A stretch of 64,000 bases of DNA from Shewanella yunxiaonensis. Its GTDB lineage: Bacteria > Pseudomonadota > Gammaproteobacteria > Enterobacterales > Shewanellaceae. A model generated the notes under the pieces. That model was not told the DNA's origin. It searched no databases and was given only the letters and a program-made list of their open reading frames with translations. Positions 17,041-26,922 of this stretch are shown piece after piece; within the stretch, counting starts at the first letter, position 1; the number at the start of each line of letters is the position of its first letter. A program made the translations under genes and the position numbers. The DNA lies in NCBI RefSeq assembly GCF_018223345.1, contig NZ_CP073587.1, forward strand, positions 3,408,001 through 3,472,000. Direction: 5' to 3'.

Positions 17041-18288
17041 TTAGAGAAGGTAATCTGCCGGCAACACTTTAATCTGTGCCGCACCTGAAGCGATAGCTGC
17101 TTCGGCGACCGCGCGTGCGACACGAGGTAACAAACGTGGATCCATTGGCTTTGGCAATACATAGGTCGGACCAAAACTCAGAGAGCTGACGTTAGGATAA
17201 GCCGCCAACACCTCTTCTGGTACCGGCTCACGAGCCAAACCTGCAATCGCCTGCACCGCCGCCAGTTTCATTTCGTCATTGATACGACTGGCTCTGACAT
17301 CCAGTGCGCCACGGAAAATAAACGGGAAGCACAACACATTGTTGACTTGGTTAGGGTAATCACTGCGACCGGTTCCCATAATCAGATCATCACGTACGGC
17401 ATGAGCCAGTTCCGGTTTAATCTCGGGATCGGGGTTAGAGCATGCGAAAACAATCGGTTTTTCTGCCATTAATGCGATGTCATCGGCACTCAATACGTTA
17501 GCGCCAGATACGCCCAGGAACACATCAGCCCCTTTTATGACATCCTGCAACGTACGTTTGTCAGTGTTGTTGGCAAACAGTGATTTGTATTCATTGAGGT
17601 CGGTACGCCGTGTATGGATCACGCCTTTGCGGTCGAGCATGTAGATGTTTTCCCGCAAAGCGCCACATTTTACCAACAATGACATACAGGCAATCGCTGC
17701 GGCTCCGGCGCCCATGCAGACAAATACAGCTTCAGCGATCTGTTTACCCTGGATTTCCAACGCATTGAGCATGCCTGCAGCAGTTACAATCGCAGTGCCA
17801 TGTTGATCGTCATGAAATACCGGGATATTACAGCGTCTGATCAGTTCCTTTTCGATTTCAAAGCATTCAGGGGCTTTGATATCTTCCAGATTGATCCCGC
17901 CAAAGGTGTCAGCAATCGCTTCTACGGTATTGATAAACTCTTCATTGGTGCGATGTTTAACTTCAATATCGGTCGCATCAATATTGGCAAAACGTTTGAA
18001 TAACAGTGCCTTACCTTCCATCACTGGCTTTGACGCCAAAGGTCCGAGATTACCAAGACCAAGAATGGCGGTACCGTTGGTAATCACCGCAACCGTGTTG
18101 CCTTTATTGGTGTAACGATAGGCATCGTTGGCATTGGCGGCAATTTCTCGTACGGGTTCTGCCACCCCTGGACTATAAGCTAACGCCAGATCCATGCTGG
18201 TAATGGCTGCCTTTGTTAATGCAACCGCCGTTTTTCCGGGAACAGGGAATTGATGGTAATCAAGTGCTTTTTGACGTAAATCGCTCAT
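17041..18288 (-). CDS. Malic enzyme (decarboxylating malate dehydrogenase), short form
   Basis: A 415-residue enzyme converting malate to pyruvate and CO2 with NAD(P). Family motifs are visible: SPGVAEPVREI, NGTAILGLGNLGP, VFHDDQHGTAIV (metal and substrate binding) and a Rossmann element CMGAGAAAIACMSLL, then FACSNPDPE. It corresponds to the N-terminal catalytic half of MaeB-type enzymes and lacks the C-terminal phosphotransacetylase-like domain, so allosteric control by acetyl-CoA through that domain is absent. Cofactor preference cannot be read safely. It is monocistronic, flanked by hairpins at its 3' end and a 423-bp gap upstream. Confidence 0.92.
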   Translation of the reverse strand: MSDLRQKALDYHQFPVPGKTAVALTKAAITSMDLALAYSPGVAEPVREIAANANDAYRYTNKGNTVAVITNGTAILGLGNLGPLASKPVMEGKALLFKRFANIDATDIEVKHRTNEEFINTVEAIADTFGGINLEDIKAPECFEIEKELIRRCNIPVFHDDQHGTAIVTAAGMLNALEIQGKQIAEAVFVCMGAGAAAIACMSLLVKCGALRENIYMLDRKGVIHTRRTDLNEYKSLFANNTDKRTLQDVIKGADVFLGVSGANVLSADDIALMAEKPIVFACSNPDPEIKPELAHAVRDDLIMGTGRSDYPNQVNNVLCFPFIFRGALDVRASRINDEMKLAAVQAIAGLAREPVPEEVLAAYPNVSSLSFGPTYVLPKPMDPRLLPRVARAVAEAAIASGAAQIKVLPADYLL

Positions 18289-18495
18289 GGTAAATCCTGA
18301 TACAAAGGCAAAATTATTCTAGTAATTATGACCAGCCGAAAGGGCAACACTGGCATTTATAAACACCAGAAAACAGAGGGCTGTAAAGATACTCGAAAGC
18401 GCGGGTTAATTAAACAACTTGTGATATTTTTTTGCTCTAAAAATAATAATTTATAGATAGATATTAAACGAGTTATCAAACCGTAAAAGCGATAT

Positions 18496-18547
18496 GGAAT
18501 TTAGCCGTCAGGAATGTAGAAAAGCTACGCTGGATGACGACAATTCC
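18496..18547. repeat. Long imperfect inverted repeat
   Basis: Nested complementary arms: GGAATT pairs with AATTCC at the outside, CGTCA with TGACG inside, and GTAG with CTAC around an AAAAG loop. Together they fold into an approximately 52-nt interrupted hairpin. It lies in a region without coding potential. It could be a structured RNA, an operator region or a relict repeat; nothing in the sequence decides between these. Confidence 0.4.
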
Positions 18548-18584
18548 TCAGTAGTCTGGTTGAAAACAGCAGAATATTTAATTT

Positions 18585-18605
18585 AATTACCGATAACTGG
18601 TAATT
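18585..18605. promoter_or_regulatory. Inverted repeat AATTACC-N7-GGTAATT
   Basis: A perfect 7-bp inverted repeat separated by 7 bases, about 300 bp upstream of the malic enzyme start and 110 bp downstream of rpmE. The symmetry is that of a dimeric regulator site, but I do not recognise the regulator. Confidence 0.3.
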
Positions 18606-18660
18606 GCTGTCAGTAGGCGGTAAGACAGGTTTGACCAGCCTACAGCATTGTCAAAACGGC

Positions 18661-18690
18661 AAACAAAAAGGCGCCATAATGGCGCCTTTC
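18661..18690 (-). terminator. rpmE intrinsic terminator
   Basis: A perfect 7-bp stem (AGGCGCC / GGCGCCT) with a 5-nt loop is followed on the minus strand by TTTTTGTTT. It lies about 22 bases after the rpmE stop and is a canonical rho-independent terminator. Confidence 0.88.
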
Positions 18691-18711
18691 CTGAATCTGT
18701 TGTCAGAGCAA

Positions 18712-18924
18712 TTATTTTTTGCCCAGCACACCGAAACGTTTGTTGAACTTTTCGATACGACCACCGGTGTCAACCACTTTCTGGGTACCGGTGTAGAATG
18801 GGTGACAAGCACCACATACGTCCAAGTGCAGATTTTTACCTGCAGTGGAGTGAACTTTGATCACGTTACCGCAAGTGCAGGTAGCAGTGATTTCTGCATA
18901 GTCAGGATGGATACCTGGTTTCAT
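18712..18924 (-). CDS. rpmE: 50S ribosomal protein L31 (zinc-binding type)
   Basis: A 70-residue protein with the full L31 signature MKPGIHPDY and the four zinc-ligand cysteines of the C+ type (Cys16, Cys18, Cys37, Cys40 in CTCG and CGACH contexts). It sits at the central protuberance of the large subunit. Bacteria often also carry a zinc-free paralogue (rpmE2) induced under zinc limitation; none is seen in this window. The gene is monocistronic with its own terminator. Confidence 0.97.
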   Translation of the reverse strand: MKPGIHPDYAEITATCTCGNVIKVHSTAGKNLHLDVCGACHPFYTGTQKVVDTGGRIEKFNKRFGVLGKK

Positions 18925-19043
18925 TTGGGATTACCTCAATAAAAGGCCATGTCGCTCTTCCAACCCGAAGTCGGACACCACATGCGGTTATACATAGTTT
19001 AGGGCGCAGAATGGTACAGTAACTGCGCTTTAATGGCAATAGC

Positions 19044-19823
19044 CTACATCAACGCCTCAAATTTTTCCTTTGCCAGAGTCTTGTCAGCATAGAGCTCCCA
19101 TTGGGGGGCCGCTGGACAATGTAACCTTACATCACTTCTGAGGTTGCCCGGCTTCCCTTTAACAAACGCCTTGGGATTTGCCGCCATAATCGCCAAGGCG
19201 GCCGCATACACATTGGTATGCCACTGCTTAGCATACTGGGTTGCCAGACGCCATAAGGTTTCAGTCCCATGGTATTCCAGCGTGCATTGCCCGTCTCGGG
19301 CAACAGCGGCCGGCACTGCGGGCGCGGCTTTAGTGGCTGGAGTTATTGCCGGCTTGGTTGCGACAACAGCGGATTCTGGCACTTTTTTACCCGTGGGGTT
19401 GCGGTACAGTGAAAAGCGCGACGGATCAGGAGGATTCCCTACCGGAACAGACTTGGCAAACACCGGCAACTGACCAATTTCCAACCACTGCTCCCCCTGA
19501 TATTGTTGTACCAGCAATAAGGCATTAGGATCGTTGACTTCTTCGACACCCATCAACAACAACATGTAGTTATTGATCTGCTGCACCATGAGTTTTTCTT
19601 CACCGCTTTTCTGCCGCAGAATAAACTGCAGACGATCCGGATCTTGCGGACCAGCCACAATATTCACCTTAATTAGCGGTGGTTTAGCTAAATCAAACAG
19701 TCGTTGATTGATACTGACATGGCTGACCTCGGCCTGCGCCAGCGGCATGAATATCAACCCAAACACTGAGGGCAAAAGCTGCCACAGCCAACGGGGCCAA
19801 CCGCTTGGTTGCTGTAAATTCAT
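19044..19823 (-). CDS. FimV/TspA-like envelope protein
   Basis: A 259-residue exported protein with a long signal peptide ending LAQA/EVSHV. The N-terminal part (VSINQRLFDLAKPPLIKVNI...RLQFILRQ) resembles the FimV N-terminal domain. After a Pro/Ala/Lys-rich linker comes a LysM-like FimV segment (ETLWRLATQYAKQWHTNVY, AALAIMAANPKAFVKGKPGN). ATG 19823 is chosen since GGGGGA lies 8 nt upstream; ATG 19838 lacks a box. FimV proteins help polar localisation and type IV pilus function, but this one is far shorter and lacks the TPR/cytoplasmic part, so its role is open. It diverges from priA. Confidence 0.62.
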   Translation of the reverse strand: MNLQQPSGWPRWLWQLLPSVFGLIFMPLAQAEVSHVSINQRLFDLAKPPLIKVNIVAGPQDPDRLQFILRQKSGEEKLMVQQINNYMLLLMGVEEVNDPNALLLVQQYQGEQWLEIGQLPVFAKSVPVGNPPDPSRFSLYRNPTGKKVPESAVVATKPAITPATKAAPAVPAAVARDGQCTLEYHGTETLWRLATQYAKQWHTNVYAAALAIMAANPKAFVKGKPGNLRSDVRLHCPAAPQWELYADKTLAKEKFEALM

Positions 19824-19948
19824 CCTGCTTTCCCCCATAACTATTTAACATTGCTAGTTTATTTTAGATTATTTTGCTCAGGACTGGTTCTGTTATGCCT
19901 GCCTGAGTACACTGAGCGTCATGCCTCTTTTGATGAATCCTGATCACC

Positions 19949-22144
19949 ATGCCGCAGTTTGCTGAAGTTGCTTTGCCAGTGCCGATGCGGCAGAACTTCA
20001 CCTACAAAATCCCGCCCGACCTTGCCTGGCCACTGGAAGTCGGCATGCGGGTGCGCGTCCCGTTCGGACGGCAACAACTGATCGGCCTGGTCGTCAGCAC
20101 AGCTGATGAATGCTCCTTAGCGCCGCAGCAGCTAAAAGCGATTACCGCGGTATTGGACAGTTCACCATTATTGTCTGACCCACTGTATAAACTCACTTTG
20201 TGGGCGGCAAGATATTATTTATGCAGCCAGGGCCAGATGCTGACCCAAGCGCTACCGGTCGCGCTGCGCAAAGGTGCCAGTGCCGCACCAGAATTTATCA
20301 GTTACTACGCACTCACGGACAAGGGCACCGCAGCCACACTGGAGAGCCTCAAACGCTCACCGGCGCAGCAAAAAGTATTGCAGCAGCTACAACAAGGCGA
20401 ACTGACTACCGAAGAAGCACAAGTGCTGGAACTCAGCAAAACCGCCATCAAGGCGCTAAAAGATAAGGACTGGATTGGACTTTACGAACGGCCGCTCATT
20501 GCTGACCGCCGCTGGCGTGAACAGTTGGAGCTGGGCGAACAGCCACTCAAATTGAATAAGCAGCAAGCAGTGGCGGTCGCGGCACTGACCGCGCAAGCCG
20601 GTTATAAATGTACTCTGCTGGAAGGTGTCACCGGCTCCGGGAAAACCGAAGTCTATCTGTCGTTGCTGGAAACCGTACTGAAGCAAGGCAAACAGGCATT
20701 GATCCTGGTGCCGGAAATCGGCCTGACGCCACAGACCATCAATCGCTTCAAACGTCGCTTTAAAGTGACCATCGCGGTGATCCATTCCGGACTGACTGAT
20801 AAACAGCGACTGGATGCTTGGCGACAAGCGCGCTGTGGTGAAGCGGCGATTATCATTGGCACCCGTTCCGCCTTGTTTACGCCGATGATGTGGCCGGGAG
20901 TGATTATTCTCGACGAAGAACATGATGCCAGTTTTAAGCAGCAGGAAGGTGTGGGTTATCATGCCCGCGATCTGGCGGTCATGCGCGGGCATCTGGAAGA
21001 TATTCCCGTATTACTCGGCAGCGCCACACCGTCACTGGAAACGCTGCACAATGCCCTTAATGGTCGTTATGCCCATCTGCAATTAGGAGAGCGCGCCGGT
21101 GGTGCTTTGAAAGTGCGTCAGGGGATTATCGATATCCGCAATTTGCCGCTGCATACCGGAATGTCACAGCCACTACTGAACGAAATGCGCTTGCACCTGC
21201 AAGCGGGTAATCAGGTGTTGCTGTTTCTCAATCGTCGCGGCTTTGCACCAGCGCTCATCTGCCACGAATGCGGTTATCTGCATGAATGTGACCGCTGTGA
21301 TGCCTTTTTCACTGTGCATCAGTCACTTGGGGAGATCCGCTGCCATCACTGTGGCAATCAATACGCAATCCCGCGTCAATGTCATCATTGCGGCAGCACC
21401 ATGTTACAAGGACAAGGCATTGGCACCGAGCAGCTGGAAACCATGCTTACCAAAGAGTTTCCGGATTATCCGGTAGTGCGAATTGACCGCGATACAACCA
21501 GCCGTAAAGGTTCTTTGGAAAAACAGCTGGCAGCCATTCACCGCGGTGAATATAAGATTTTGGTGGGTACACAAATGCTCGCCAAAGGTCACCATTTTCC
21601 TGATGTCACCTTAGTCGGATTGTTGGACGTGGACGGTGCGCTATTCAGTGCTGATTTTCGTGCGCCGGAACGTTTCGGCCAGCTATATACACAGGTGGCC
21701 GGGCGCGCAGGTCGCGCCAGTAAACCCGGCACCGTGTTGCTGCAAACTCATCAGAGCGACAATCCGCTACTCAAGGATCTACTGCATCACGGCTATGGCG
21801 AATTTGCCCGTACACAACTGGCGGAGCGTCAACAAGCCTTGTTGCCTCCCGCATGGCACATGATCCTGATAAAAGCTGAGGCGCATCAAGCCATTGATGC
21901 CGACACCTTTCTGGCTGAGTTTGCCGCGTTGCTGCCGCAAGATAATGAATTTGAAGTGATTGGCCCGATGCCGGCACCGCTGGATCGCAAAGCTGGCAAA
22001 TTCCGGCGGCAACTGCTGGTACAAGCTGACGATCGCAGACGTTTGCAGCAGGTATTTGAACAGTTACTGCCGCAAGCAGAAGCCCTGACTAGCGCCAAAC
22101 GCTGCCGCTGGAGTCTGGACCGAGATCCGCAGGATCTGCTGTAA
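19949..22144 (+). CDS. priA: Primosomal replication-restart helicase PriA
   Basis: A 731-residue superfamily 2 DNA helicase that loads the replisome at stalled forks. It has an N-terminal 3'-DNA-binding domain (PVPMRQNFTYKIP), Walker A GVTGSGKTEVY (about 225-235), DEEH box (about 320), GSATPS, and the paired zinc-binding clusters (CHECGYLHECDRC, CHHCG, CHHCG between about 437 and 482) followed by the GTQMLAKGHHFPDV and GRAGR helicase motifs. It is full length for the family. It diverges from the FimV-like gene and precedes argS by 141 bp. Confidence 0.97.
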   Translation: MPQFAEVALPVPMRQNFTYKIPPDLAWPLEVGMRVRVPFGRQQLIGLVVSTADECSLAPQQLKAITAVLDSSPLLSDPLYKLTLWAARYYLCSQGQMLTQALPVALRKGASAAPEFISYYALTDKGTAATLESLKRSPAQQKVLQQLQQGELTTEEAQVLELSKTAIKALKDKDWIGLYERPLIADRRWREQLELGEQPLKLNKQQAVAVAALTAQAGYKCTLLEGVTGSGKTEVYLSLLETVLKQGKQALILVPEIGLTPQTINRFKRRFKVTIAVIHSGLTDKQRLDAWRQARCGEAAIIIGTRSALFTPMMWPGVIILDEEHDASFKQQEGVGYHARDLAVMRGHLEDIPVLLGSATPSLETLHNALNGRYAHLQLGERAGGALKVRQGIIDIRNLPLHTGMSQPLLNEMRLHLQAGNQVLLFLNRRGFAPALICHECGYLHECDRCDAFFTVHQSLGEIRCHHCGNQYAIPRQCHHCGSTMLQGQGIGTEQLETMLTKEFPDYPVVRIDRDTTSRKGSLEKQLAAIHRGEYKILVGTQMLAKGHHFPDVTLVGLLDVDGALFSADFRAPERFGQLYTQVAGRAGRASKPGTVLLQTHQSDNPLLKDLLHHGYGEFARTQLAERQQALLPPAWHMILIKAEAHQAIDADTFLAEFAALLPQDNEFEVIGPMPAPLDRKAGKFRRQLLVQADDRRRLQQVFEQLLPQAEALTSAKRCRWSLDRDPQDLL

Positions 22145-22285
22145 CTCCGCCAAAGTTCACTACCGCTAACTGAAAACCACGCCACAAAAATGCCCGCAAG
22201 CGTAGCAATCTTCCTGCCATAACGGCTAGAATGTGCGGTTATTCGTTATCACCCTATTTTTGTAGTCAGTACCGACAGAACGCCA

Positions 22286-24031
22286 ATGAAATCACATATC
22301 CAATCTTTGCTTGAACAGACAGTAGCCAAGTTAAAACAACAGGGAATTATCCCTGAAGATACTGATCCGCGCATTCAGGTAGACCGAACCAAGGATAAAA
22401 GCCACGGCGATCTGGCCACTAACCTGGCAATGATGCTGACCAAAGCCGCCGGTAAACCGCCACGGGAACTGGCACAGTTGCTTATCGACAATCTGCCAGC
22501 CTCCAGCCACGTGGCTAAAGTGGAAATCGCCGGTCCTGGATTTATTAACTTCTTTATTGATGAAAATGCACTGGCAAAACAGCTGCAAGCAGCCTTGGCC
22601 GATGAACACTTGGGAGTCGCACTGCCGAGCGCACAAACGGTAGTGGTTGATTATTCCTCACCAAACCTTGCCAAAGAGATGCACGTGGGACATCTGCGTT
22701 CCACCATTATTGGCGATGCGGTGGTACGTGCGCTGGAGTTTCTCGGTCATAAGGTGATCCGGCAGAACCATGTAGGCGACTGGGGCACTCAGTTCGGCAT
22801 GTTGCTGGCCTATATGGAAGAGCTGCGGGCAGCTAATGGTGCGGAATCTGAAGTGGAATTGTCGGATCTGGAAAGCTTTTACCGCGCCGCCAAAGTGCGA
22901 TTTGACGAATCAGAAGCATTTGCCACCCGCGCCCGTCATCTGGTAGTCGAACTGCAATCCGGTGACGAGTATTGCAATAAACTGTGGCGCGAATTCAACG
23001 AAATCTCGCTGAGTCATTGCCACAAGGTTTATCAGCGCCTCGGTGTCAGTCTGACCCGCAACGATGTCCGTGGTGAAAGCGCTTATAATGACGACCTGCC
23101 ACAAGTGGTAAAAGATCTCGATGCGCAGGGCTTACTGACCGAAAGTAACGGTGCCAAAGTGGTGTTTCAGGAAGCCTTCCGCACCAAAGAGGGCGAACCA
23201 TTACCCGTAATCATCCAGAAAGCCGACGGTGGTTATCTGTATGCAACTACCGACTTAGCTGCCATGCGCTACCGTTCGTCAGTGCTGCACGCCGATCGGG
23301 TGCTGTATTTTGTGGATCTACGACAGGCGCTGCACTTCCAACAGGTTTTCAGTCTGGCTCGCACTGCCGGGTTTGTGCGTCCAGAAATGTCATTGGAACA
23401 TATGGGCTTTGGTACCATGAATGGTGAAGATGGCCGACCATTCAAAACCCGTACTGGCGGAGTAGTGAAACTCATCGACCTGCTGGATGAAGCCCATGAC
23501 CGTGCGCTGGAACTGGTGCGTAGCAAAAACCCTGATATGGATACTGCAACACTGGAACAGATTGCCGCAGTAGTTGGCGTTGCCTCAGTGAAATACGCCG
23601 ATCTGTCAAAGAATCGCGCCAGTGACTACATCTTCAGCTTCGATCAGATGCTCAGTTTTGAAGGTAATACCGCACCGTATCTGCTGTACGCCTATACCCG
23701 TGTGGCCGGTATTTTCAAGAAAGCTGAAGATATTGACCTGTCTGCCGCCACCATCGTACTGGAGCACGACAAAGAGAAAGAACTCGGTAACAAACTGGCG
23801 CAGTTCAGTGAAGTGCTGGCACGGATGGTAGATAAAGGTCAGCCACATCTGCTGTGTGCTTACTTGTATGAACTGGCAGGCGCTTTCTCCAGCTTCTATG
23901 AAGCATGCCCGGTGTTAGCCGCCGATACAGCCGCTCAGCGTGACAGCCGTTTGTTACTGGCGAAACTGACCGCTAATACCCTGAAACAGGGACTGGCGCT
24001 GTTGGGCATTGACACATTGGAACGGATGTAA
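22286..24031 (+). CDS. argS: Arginyl-tRNA synthetase
   Basis: A 581-residue class I aminoacyl-tRNA synthetase charging tRNA-Arg in the cytoplasm. It has the N-terminal additional (Add-1) domain, the HIGH signature as HVGH within [16 protein letters not shown] (about 127-142), and the C-terminal DALR anticodon-binding domain ([16 protein letters not shown] onward). As usual for ArgRS, a canonical KMSKS is absent; the corresponding loop is [20 protein letters not shown]. ftsN follows after 4 bases, so the two are likely cotranscribed. Confidence 0.97.
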   Translation: MKSHIQSLLEQTVAKLKQQGIIPEDTDPRIQVDRTKDKSHGDLATNLAMMLTKAAGKPPRELAQLLIDNLPASSHVAKVEIAGPGFINFFIDENALAKQLQAALADEHLGVALPSAQTVVVDYSSPNLAKEMHVGHLRSTIIGDAVVRALEFLGHKVIRQNHVGDWGTQFGMLLAYMEELRAANGAESEVELSDLESFYRAAKVRFDESEAFATRARHLVVELQSGDEYCNKLWREFNEISLSHCHKVYQRLGVSLTRNDVRGESAYNDDLPQVVKDLDAQGLLTESNGAKVVFQEAFRTKEGEPLPVIIQKADGGYLYATTDLAAMRYRSSVLHADRVLYFVDLRQALHFQQVFSLARTAGFVRPEMSLEHMGFGTMNGEDGRPFKTRTGGVVKLIDLLDEAHDRALELVRSKNPDMDTATLEQIAAVVGVASVKYADLSKNRASDYIFSFDQMLSFEGNTAPYLLYAYTRVAGIFKKAEDIDLSAATIVLEHDKEKELGNKLAQFSEVLARMVDKGQPHLLCAYLYELAGAFSSFYEACPVLAADTAAQRDSRLLLAKLTANTLKQGLALLGIDTLERM

Positions 24032-24035
24032 CGCC

Positions 24036-24602
24036 ATGCGCAGCGATTACGCCAACAGCAAACCGCGCCGACAACAGCGCGGTAACCACAAAAAGCCTCT
24101 GCCTCCTCAACGCCCGCCGATGCTGCTTTTTCTGGTGGTATTGGTGGTAGTCGCTGGCTTTGGTTATTTTTTATGGACGCTTAAAAACGGCAGTCCGGCA
24201 CCAATTACACAGGAGCCGGTACAAGTCGAACAGCCGCAAAAGCCGGAACCGCATAAAGATCCTAATGCACTGCCGCCCAAACCCAAGGAAGAGTGGACCT
24301 ATCAGCAAGAGCTGGAAAATAAGCAGGTAGAAGTGGATTTACCGGAGAAAAGCGATCAGCCCTCCCGGCCTTATCAAATGCAATGTGGTTCGTTCCGAAA
24401 AGAGTCTCAAGCACAAGAACTGAAAGCCAGAATCGCCTTTCAGGGCATGGAGGCCCAGGTACATAAAGTCGATGGGAGCAGCGGCGCTTGGTATAAAGTG
24501 GTGCTAGGCCCATACCAAGGCAAGCGTAAAGCGGAAACTGACCGCCACGAACTGCAGCGCGCCGGTATTAACGGCTGCATGATCTGGTTCTGGGAAAGCT
24601 GA
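24036..24602 (+). CDS. ftsN: Cell division protein FtsN (SPOR domain)
   Basis: A 188-residue bitopic protein. A basic, Arg/Lys-rich cytoplasmic N-terminus is followed by one transmembrane helix (about 29-49), a Pro/Gln/Glu-rich periplasmic linker and a C-terminal SPOR domain (from about residue 113: YQMQCGSFRKESQAQELKAR) that binds denuded septal peptidoglycan. FtsN triggers septal synthesis late in divisome assembly. ATG 24036 is used; a frame from 24009 lies in the argS tail. It is shorter than E. coli FtsN (319 residues), but order argS-ftsN-hslVU supports the assignment. Confidence 0.88.
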   Translation: MRSDYANSKPRRQQRGNHKKPLPPQRPPMLLFLVVLVVVAGFGYFLWTLKNGSPAPITQEPVQVEQPQKPEPHKDPNALPPKPKEEWTYQQELENKQVEVDLPEKSDQPSRPYQMQCGSFRKESQAQELKARIAFQGMEAQVHKVDGSSGAWYKVVLGPYQGKRKAETDRHELQRAGINGCMIWFWES

Positions 24603-24620
24603 TATTGACTTAGAAAATAG

Positions 24621-24647
24621 CCGCAAACCATTGGTTTGCGGTTTTTT
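24621..24647 (+). terminator. ftsN intrinsic terminator
   Basis: A perfect 9-bp stem (CCGCAAACC / GGTTTGCGG) with a 3-nt loop is followed by six T. It lies 18 bases after the ftsN stop and separates argS-ftsN from the heat-shock hslVU unit. Confidence 0.9.
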
Positions 24648-24692
24648 ATTACCAAACCTCACGCTGTACCGTTAAAAACAGCCGCGTTACTG

Positions 24693-24718
24693 CTTGATAT
24701 TCAATACCTCACCCCCAT
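24693..24718 (+). promoter_or_regulatory. Sigma-32 heat-shock promoter of hslVU
   Basis: CTTGAT (24693-24698) and CCCCAT (24713-24718, followed by AT) are separated by 14 bases. This closely matches the RpoH consensus CTTGAA-N13-15-CCCCATnT. It lies about 57 bases upstream of the hslV start, where hslVU is heat-shock controlled in E. coli. Confidence 0.8.
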
Positions 24719-24736
24719 ATTAACCTCTATCGCACC

Positions 24737-24755
24737 CTGACAGCCGAGCTGTCAG
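24737..24755 (+). promoter_or_regulatory. 5'-UTR stem-loop of hslVU
   Basis: A perfect 7-bp inverted repeat CTGACAG / CTGTCAG with a 5-nt loop lies between the promoter and the ribosome-binding site (GAGG at about 24764). E. coli hslVU mRNA carries a comparable 5'-UTR stem-loop that stabilises the message and supports expression. The same role is inferred here. Confidence 0.65.
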
Positions 24756-24774
24756 TCAGCCAAGAGGATTTATC

Positions 24775-25299
24775 GTGACTACAATCGTATCAGTGCGCCG
24801 CAACAATCAAGTGGTAATGGCCGGTGATGGCCAGGTTTCTTTGGGAAATACCGTGATGAAAGGTAACGCCCGTAAAGTTCGCCGTCTCTACCACGATAAA
24901 GTGATCGCCGGTTTTGCGGGCGGCACTGCCGATGCCTTTACCCTGTTTGAACGGTTTGAGGCCAAACTGGAAATGCACCAGGGCCACCTGATGAAAGCCG
25001 CAGTGGAGTTGGCAAAAGACTGGCGTACTGATCGGATGCTGCGCAAACTGGAAGCGCTGCTGGCGGTCGCCGATGCTGAGTCATCACTGATCATCACCGG
25101 TAATGGCGACGTGCTGCAGCCAGAAAATGATCTGATTGCGATTGGCTCCGGAGGTAATTTTGCCCAAGCCGCCGCCATTGCCATGCTGGAAAATACCGAA
25201 CTTACGGCACGCGACATCTGCGAAAAGGCATTGACCATCGCTGGCAATATCTGCGTGTTTACCAACCAGTTCAAAACCATTGAAGAACTGAATTACTGA
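24775..25299 (+). CDS. hslV: ATP-dependent protease peptidase subunit HslV
   Basis: A 174-residue proteasome-like peptidase. It starts at GTG 24775 after GAGG. Removal of the initiator exposes the catalytic Thr (TTIVSVRRN). GDGQVS and [14 protein letters not shown] are conserved beta-type proteasome segments. Twelve subunits form a double ring capped by HslU, degrading misfolded and regulatory proteins in the cytoplasm. It is followed by hslU after 20 bases, in the order usual for this operon. Confidence 0.97.
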   Translation: MTTIVSVRRNNQVVMAGDGQVSLGNTVMKGNARKVRRLYHDKVIAGFAGGTADAFTLFERFEAKLEMHQGHLMKAAVELAKDWRTDRMLRKLEALLAVADAESSLIITGNGDVLQPENDLIAIGSGGNFAQAAAIAMLENTELTARDICEKALTIAGNICVFTNQFKTIEELNY

Positions 25300-25319
25300 A
25301 TTCTGCGTGAGGAAGCACC

Positions 25320-26645
25320 ATGTCTGAAATGACGCCCCGCGAAATCGTCCACGAGCTGGATGCCCATATCATTGGCCAACAGAAGGCTAAACGTTCCGTG
25401 GCGGTCGCCCTGCGTAACCGCTGGCGCCGAATGCAGCTTGATGCAGCATTGCGCCCGGAAGTGACCCCCAAAAATATCCTGATGATTGGCCCTACCGGCG
25501 TAGGTAAAACCGAAATTGCCCGCCGTTTGGCAAAGCTTGCCAACGCGCCATTTATTAAGGTCGAAGCCACCAAATTTACTGAAGTGGGTTATGTAGGCAA
25601 GGAAGTGGATCAGATTATTCGCGATCTGACCGATGCCGCCGTGAAGATGACCCGCGAGCAGCAGATGAAAAAATGTCGTACCCGCGCCGAAGAAGCTGCC
25701 GAGGAACGGGTACTGGATGCACTGTTACCTAAACCTAAAAGCGACTGGGAAAGTGAAAAAGAAGACAGCTCTCACACCCGCCAGATCTTCCGCAAAAAGT
25801 TACGCGAAGGGCAACTGGATGACAAAGAGATCGAAATCGACGTCGCCGGACCACAGATTGGCGTGGAAATCATGTCGCCTCCTGGCATGGAAGAGATGAC
25901 TAATCAGTTGCAGAGCCTGTTCCAGAATATGGGACAAGGCCAGACCAAACGCCGCAAGCTGAAGATTAAAGAAGCCATGAAGCAGCTGACCGAAGAGGAA
26001 GCCGCCAAGCTGGTGAATCAGGAAGATTTGAAAGATCAAGCCATTGAACTGGTGGAACAGCACGGTATCGTGTTCCTCGATGAGATCGATAAAATCTGTA
26101 AGCGTGGTGAAACCTCTGGCCCCGATGTCTCCCGCGAAGGGGTACAACGTGATCTGTTGCCACTGGTAGAAGGTTGCACCGTCAATACTAAGCATGGCAT
26201 GGTCCGTACCGATCACATTCTGTTTATCGCCTCTGGTGCTTTTCAGATGTCCAAACCCTCAGATCTGATCCCAGAACTGCAGGGACGACTGCCTATTCGC
26301 GTGGAACTTGATGCGCTGACTGCCAGCGATTTCAAACGCATTCTGACCGAACCACATGCGTCGTTGACCGAGCAGTACATTGCATTGATGGCAACCGAGG
26401 GTGTGGCCGTCGAATTTACCGAATCAGGTATCGACTCCATTGCGGAAGCCGCATTCCAAGTAAATGAAAGCACTGAAAATATCGGTGCACGTCGTCTGCA
26501 CACCATCATGGAAAAACTGATGGAAGACATTTCATTTGAAGCCGCTGACAAATCAGGTAACCATTACGTGATTGATGCTGACTACGTTAATGCCCATCTG
26601 GAAACGCTGGTGCATGATGAAGATCTCAGCCGTTTTATTCTGTAA
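25320..26645 (+). CDS. hslU: HslU unfoldase ATPase
   Basis: A 441-residue AAA+ unfoldase of the HslUV protease. It has an N-terminal [17 protein letters not shown], Walker [10 protein letters not shown] (about 57-65), the pore loop [10 protein letters not shown], the variable I-domain (about 110-240), Walker [11 protein letters not shown] and a C-terminal tail ending DLSRFIL, which inserts into HslV. All expected elements are intact. The upstream box GAGGAAGCACC gives good initiation. Confidence 0.98.
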   Translation: MSEMTPREIVHELDAHIIGQQKAKRSVAVALRNRWRRMQLDAALRPEVTPKNILMIGPTGVGKTEIARRLAKLANAPFIKVEATKFTEVGYVGKEVDQIIRDLTDAAVKMTREQQMKKCRTRAEEAAEERVLDALLPKPKSDWESEKEDSSHTRQIFRKKLREGQLDDKEIEIDVAGPQIGVEIMSPPGMEEMTNQLQSLFQNMGQGQTKRRKLKIKEAMKQLTEEEAAKLVNQEDLKDQAIELVEQHGIVFLDEIDKICKRGETSGPDVSREGVQRDLLPLVEGCTVNTKHGMVRTDHILFIASGAFQMSKPSDLIPELQGRLPIRVELDALTASDFKRILTEPHASLTEQYIALMATEGVAVEFTESGIDSIAEAAFQVNESTENIGARRLHTIMEKLMEDISFEAADKSGNHYVIDADYVNAHLETLVHDEDLSRFIL

Positions 26646-26664
26646 TAGCTGTCATTCACGAAAA

Positions 26665-26687
26665 AACCGCCTTCTGGCGGTTTTTTT
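26665..26687 (+). terminator. hslVU intrinsic terminator
   Basis: A 7-bp stem (AACCGCC / GGCGGTT) closed by TTCT and followed by seven T, 20 bases after the hslU stop. An upstream A-run makes it partly bidirectional. Confidence 0.9.
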
Positions 26688-26922
26688 ACGCGCGGGTTAA
26701 AGCTATCTGAACAGATTTAAAAAAGTGACCAAGACGATTTTGTCCAACGGCGAATTACCCTCGCTTTTTGCCGACCAACAGCTGCTGGTTGCAGCACCGT
26801 AGCGGGATCTCAATCGCAGCGGATAATGCCATGACGGTCGAAGGATTGATAAAACATGTCGCCAACACGAGCTATTAGTGTAAAACCACTCGCAAGACAC
26901 CCGACATTGTTTATGGGCAGGA

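Larger units (their letters stand above)
18289..18711. other. Intergenic region between malic enzyme and rpmE
   Basis: This 423-bp gap must carry the malic enzyme promoter (reading left) and the rpmE 3' end. It holds an AT-rich block at 18420-18470, a long imperfect hairpin (18496-18547), a 7-7-7 inverted repeat (18585-18605) and the rpmE terminator. I see no credible small gene. The hairpins are described separately. Confidence 0.6.
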
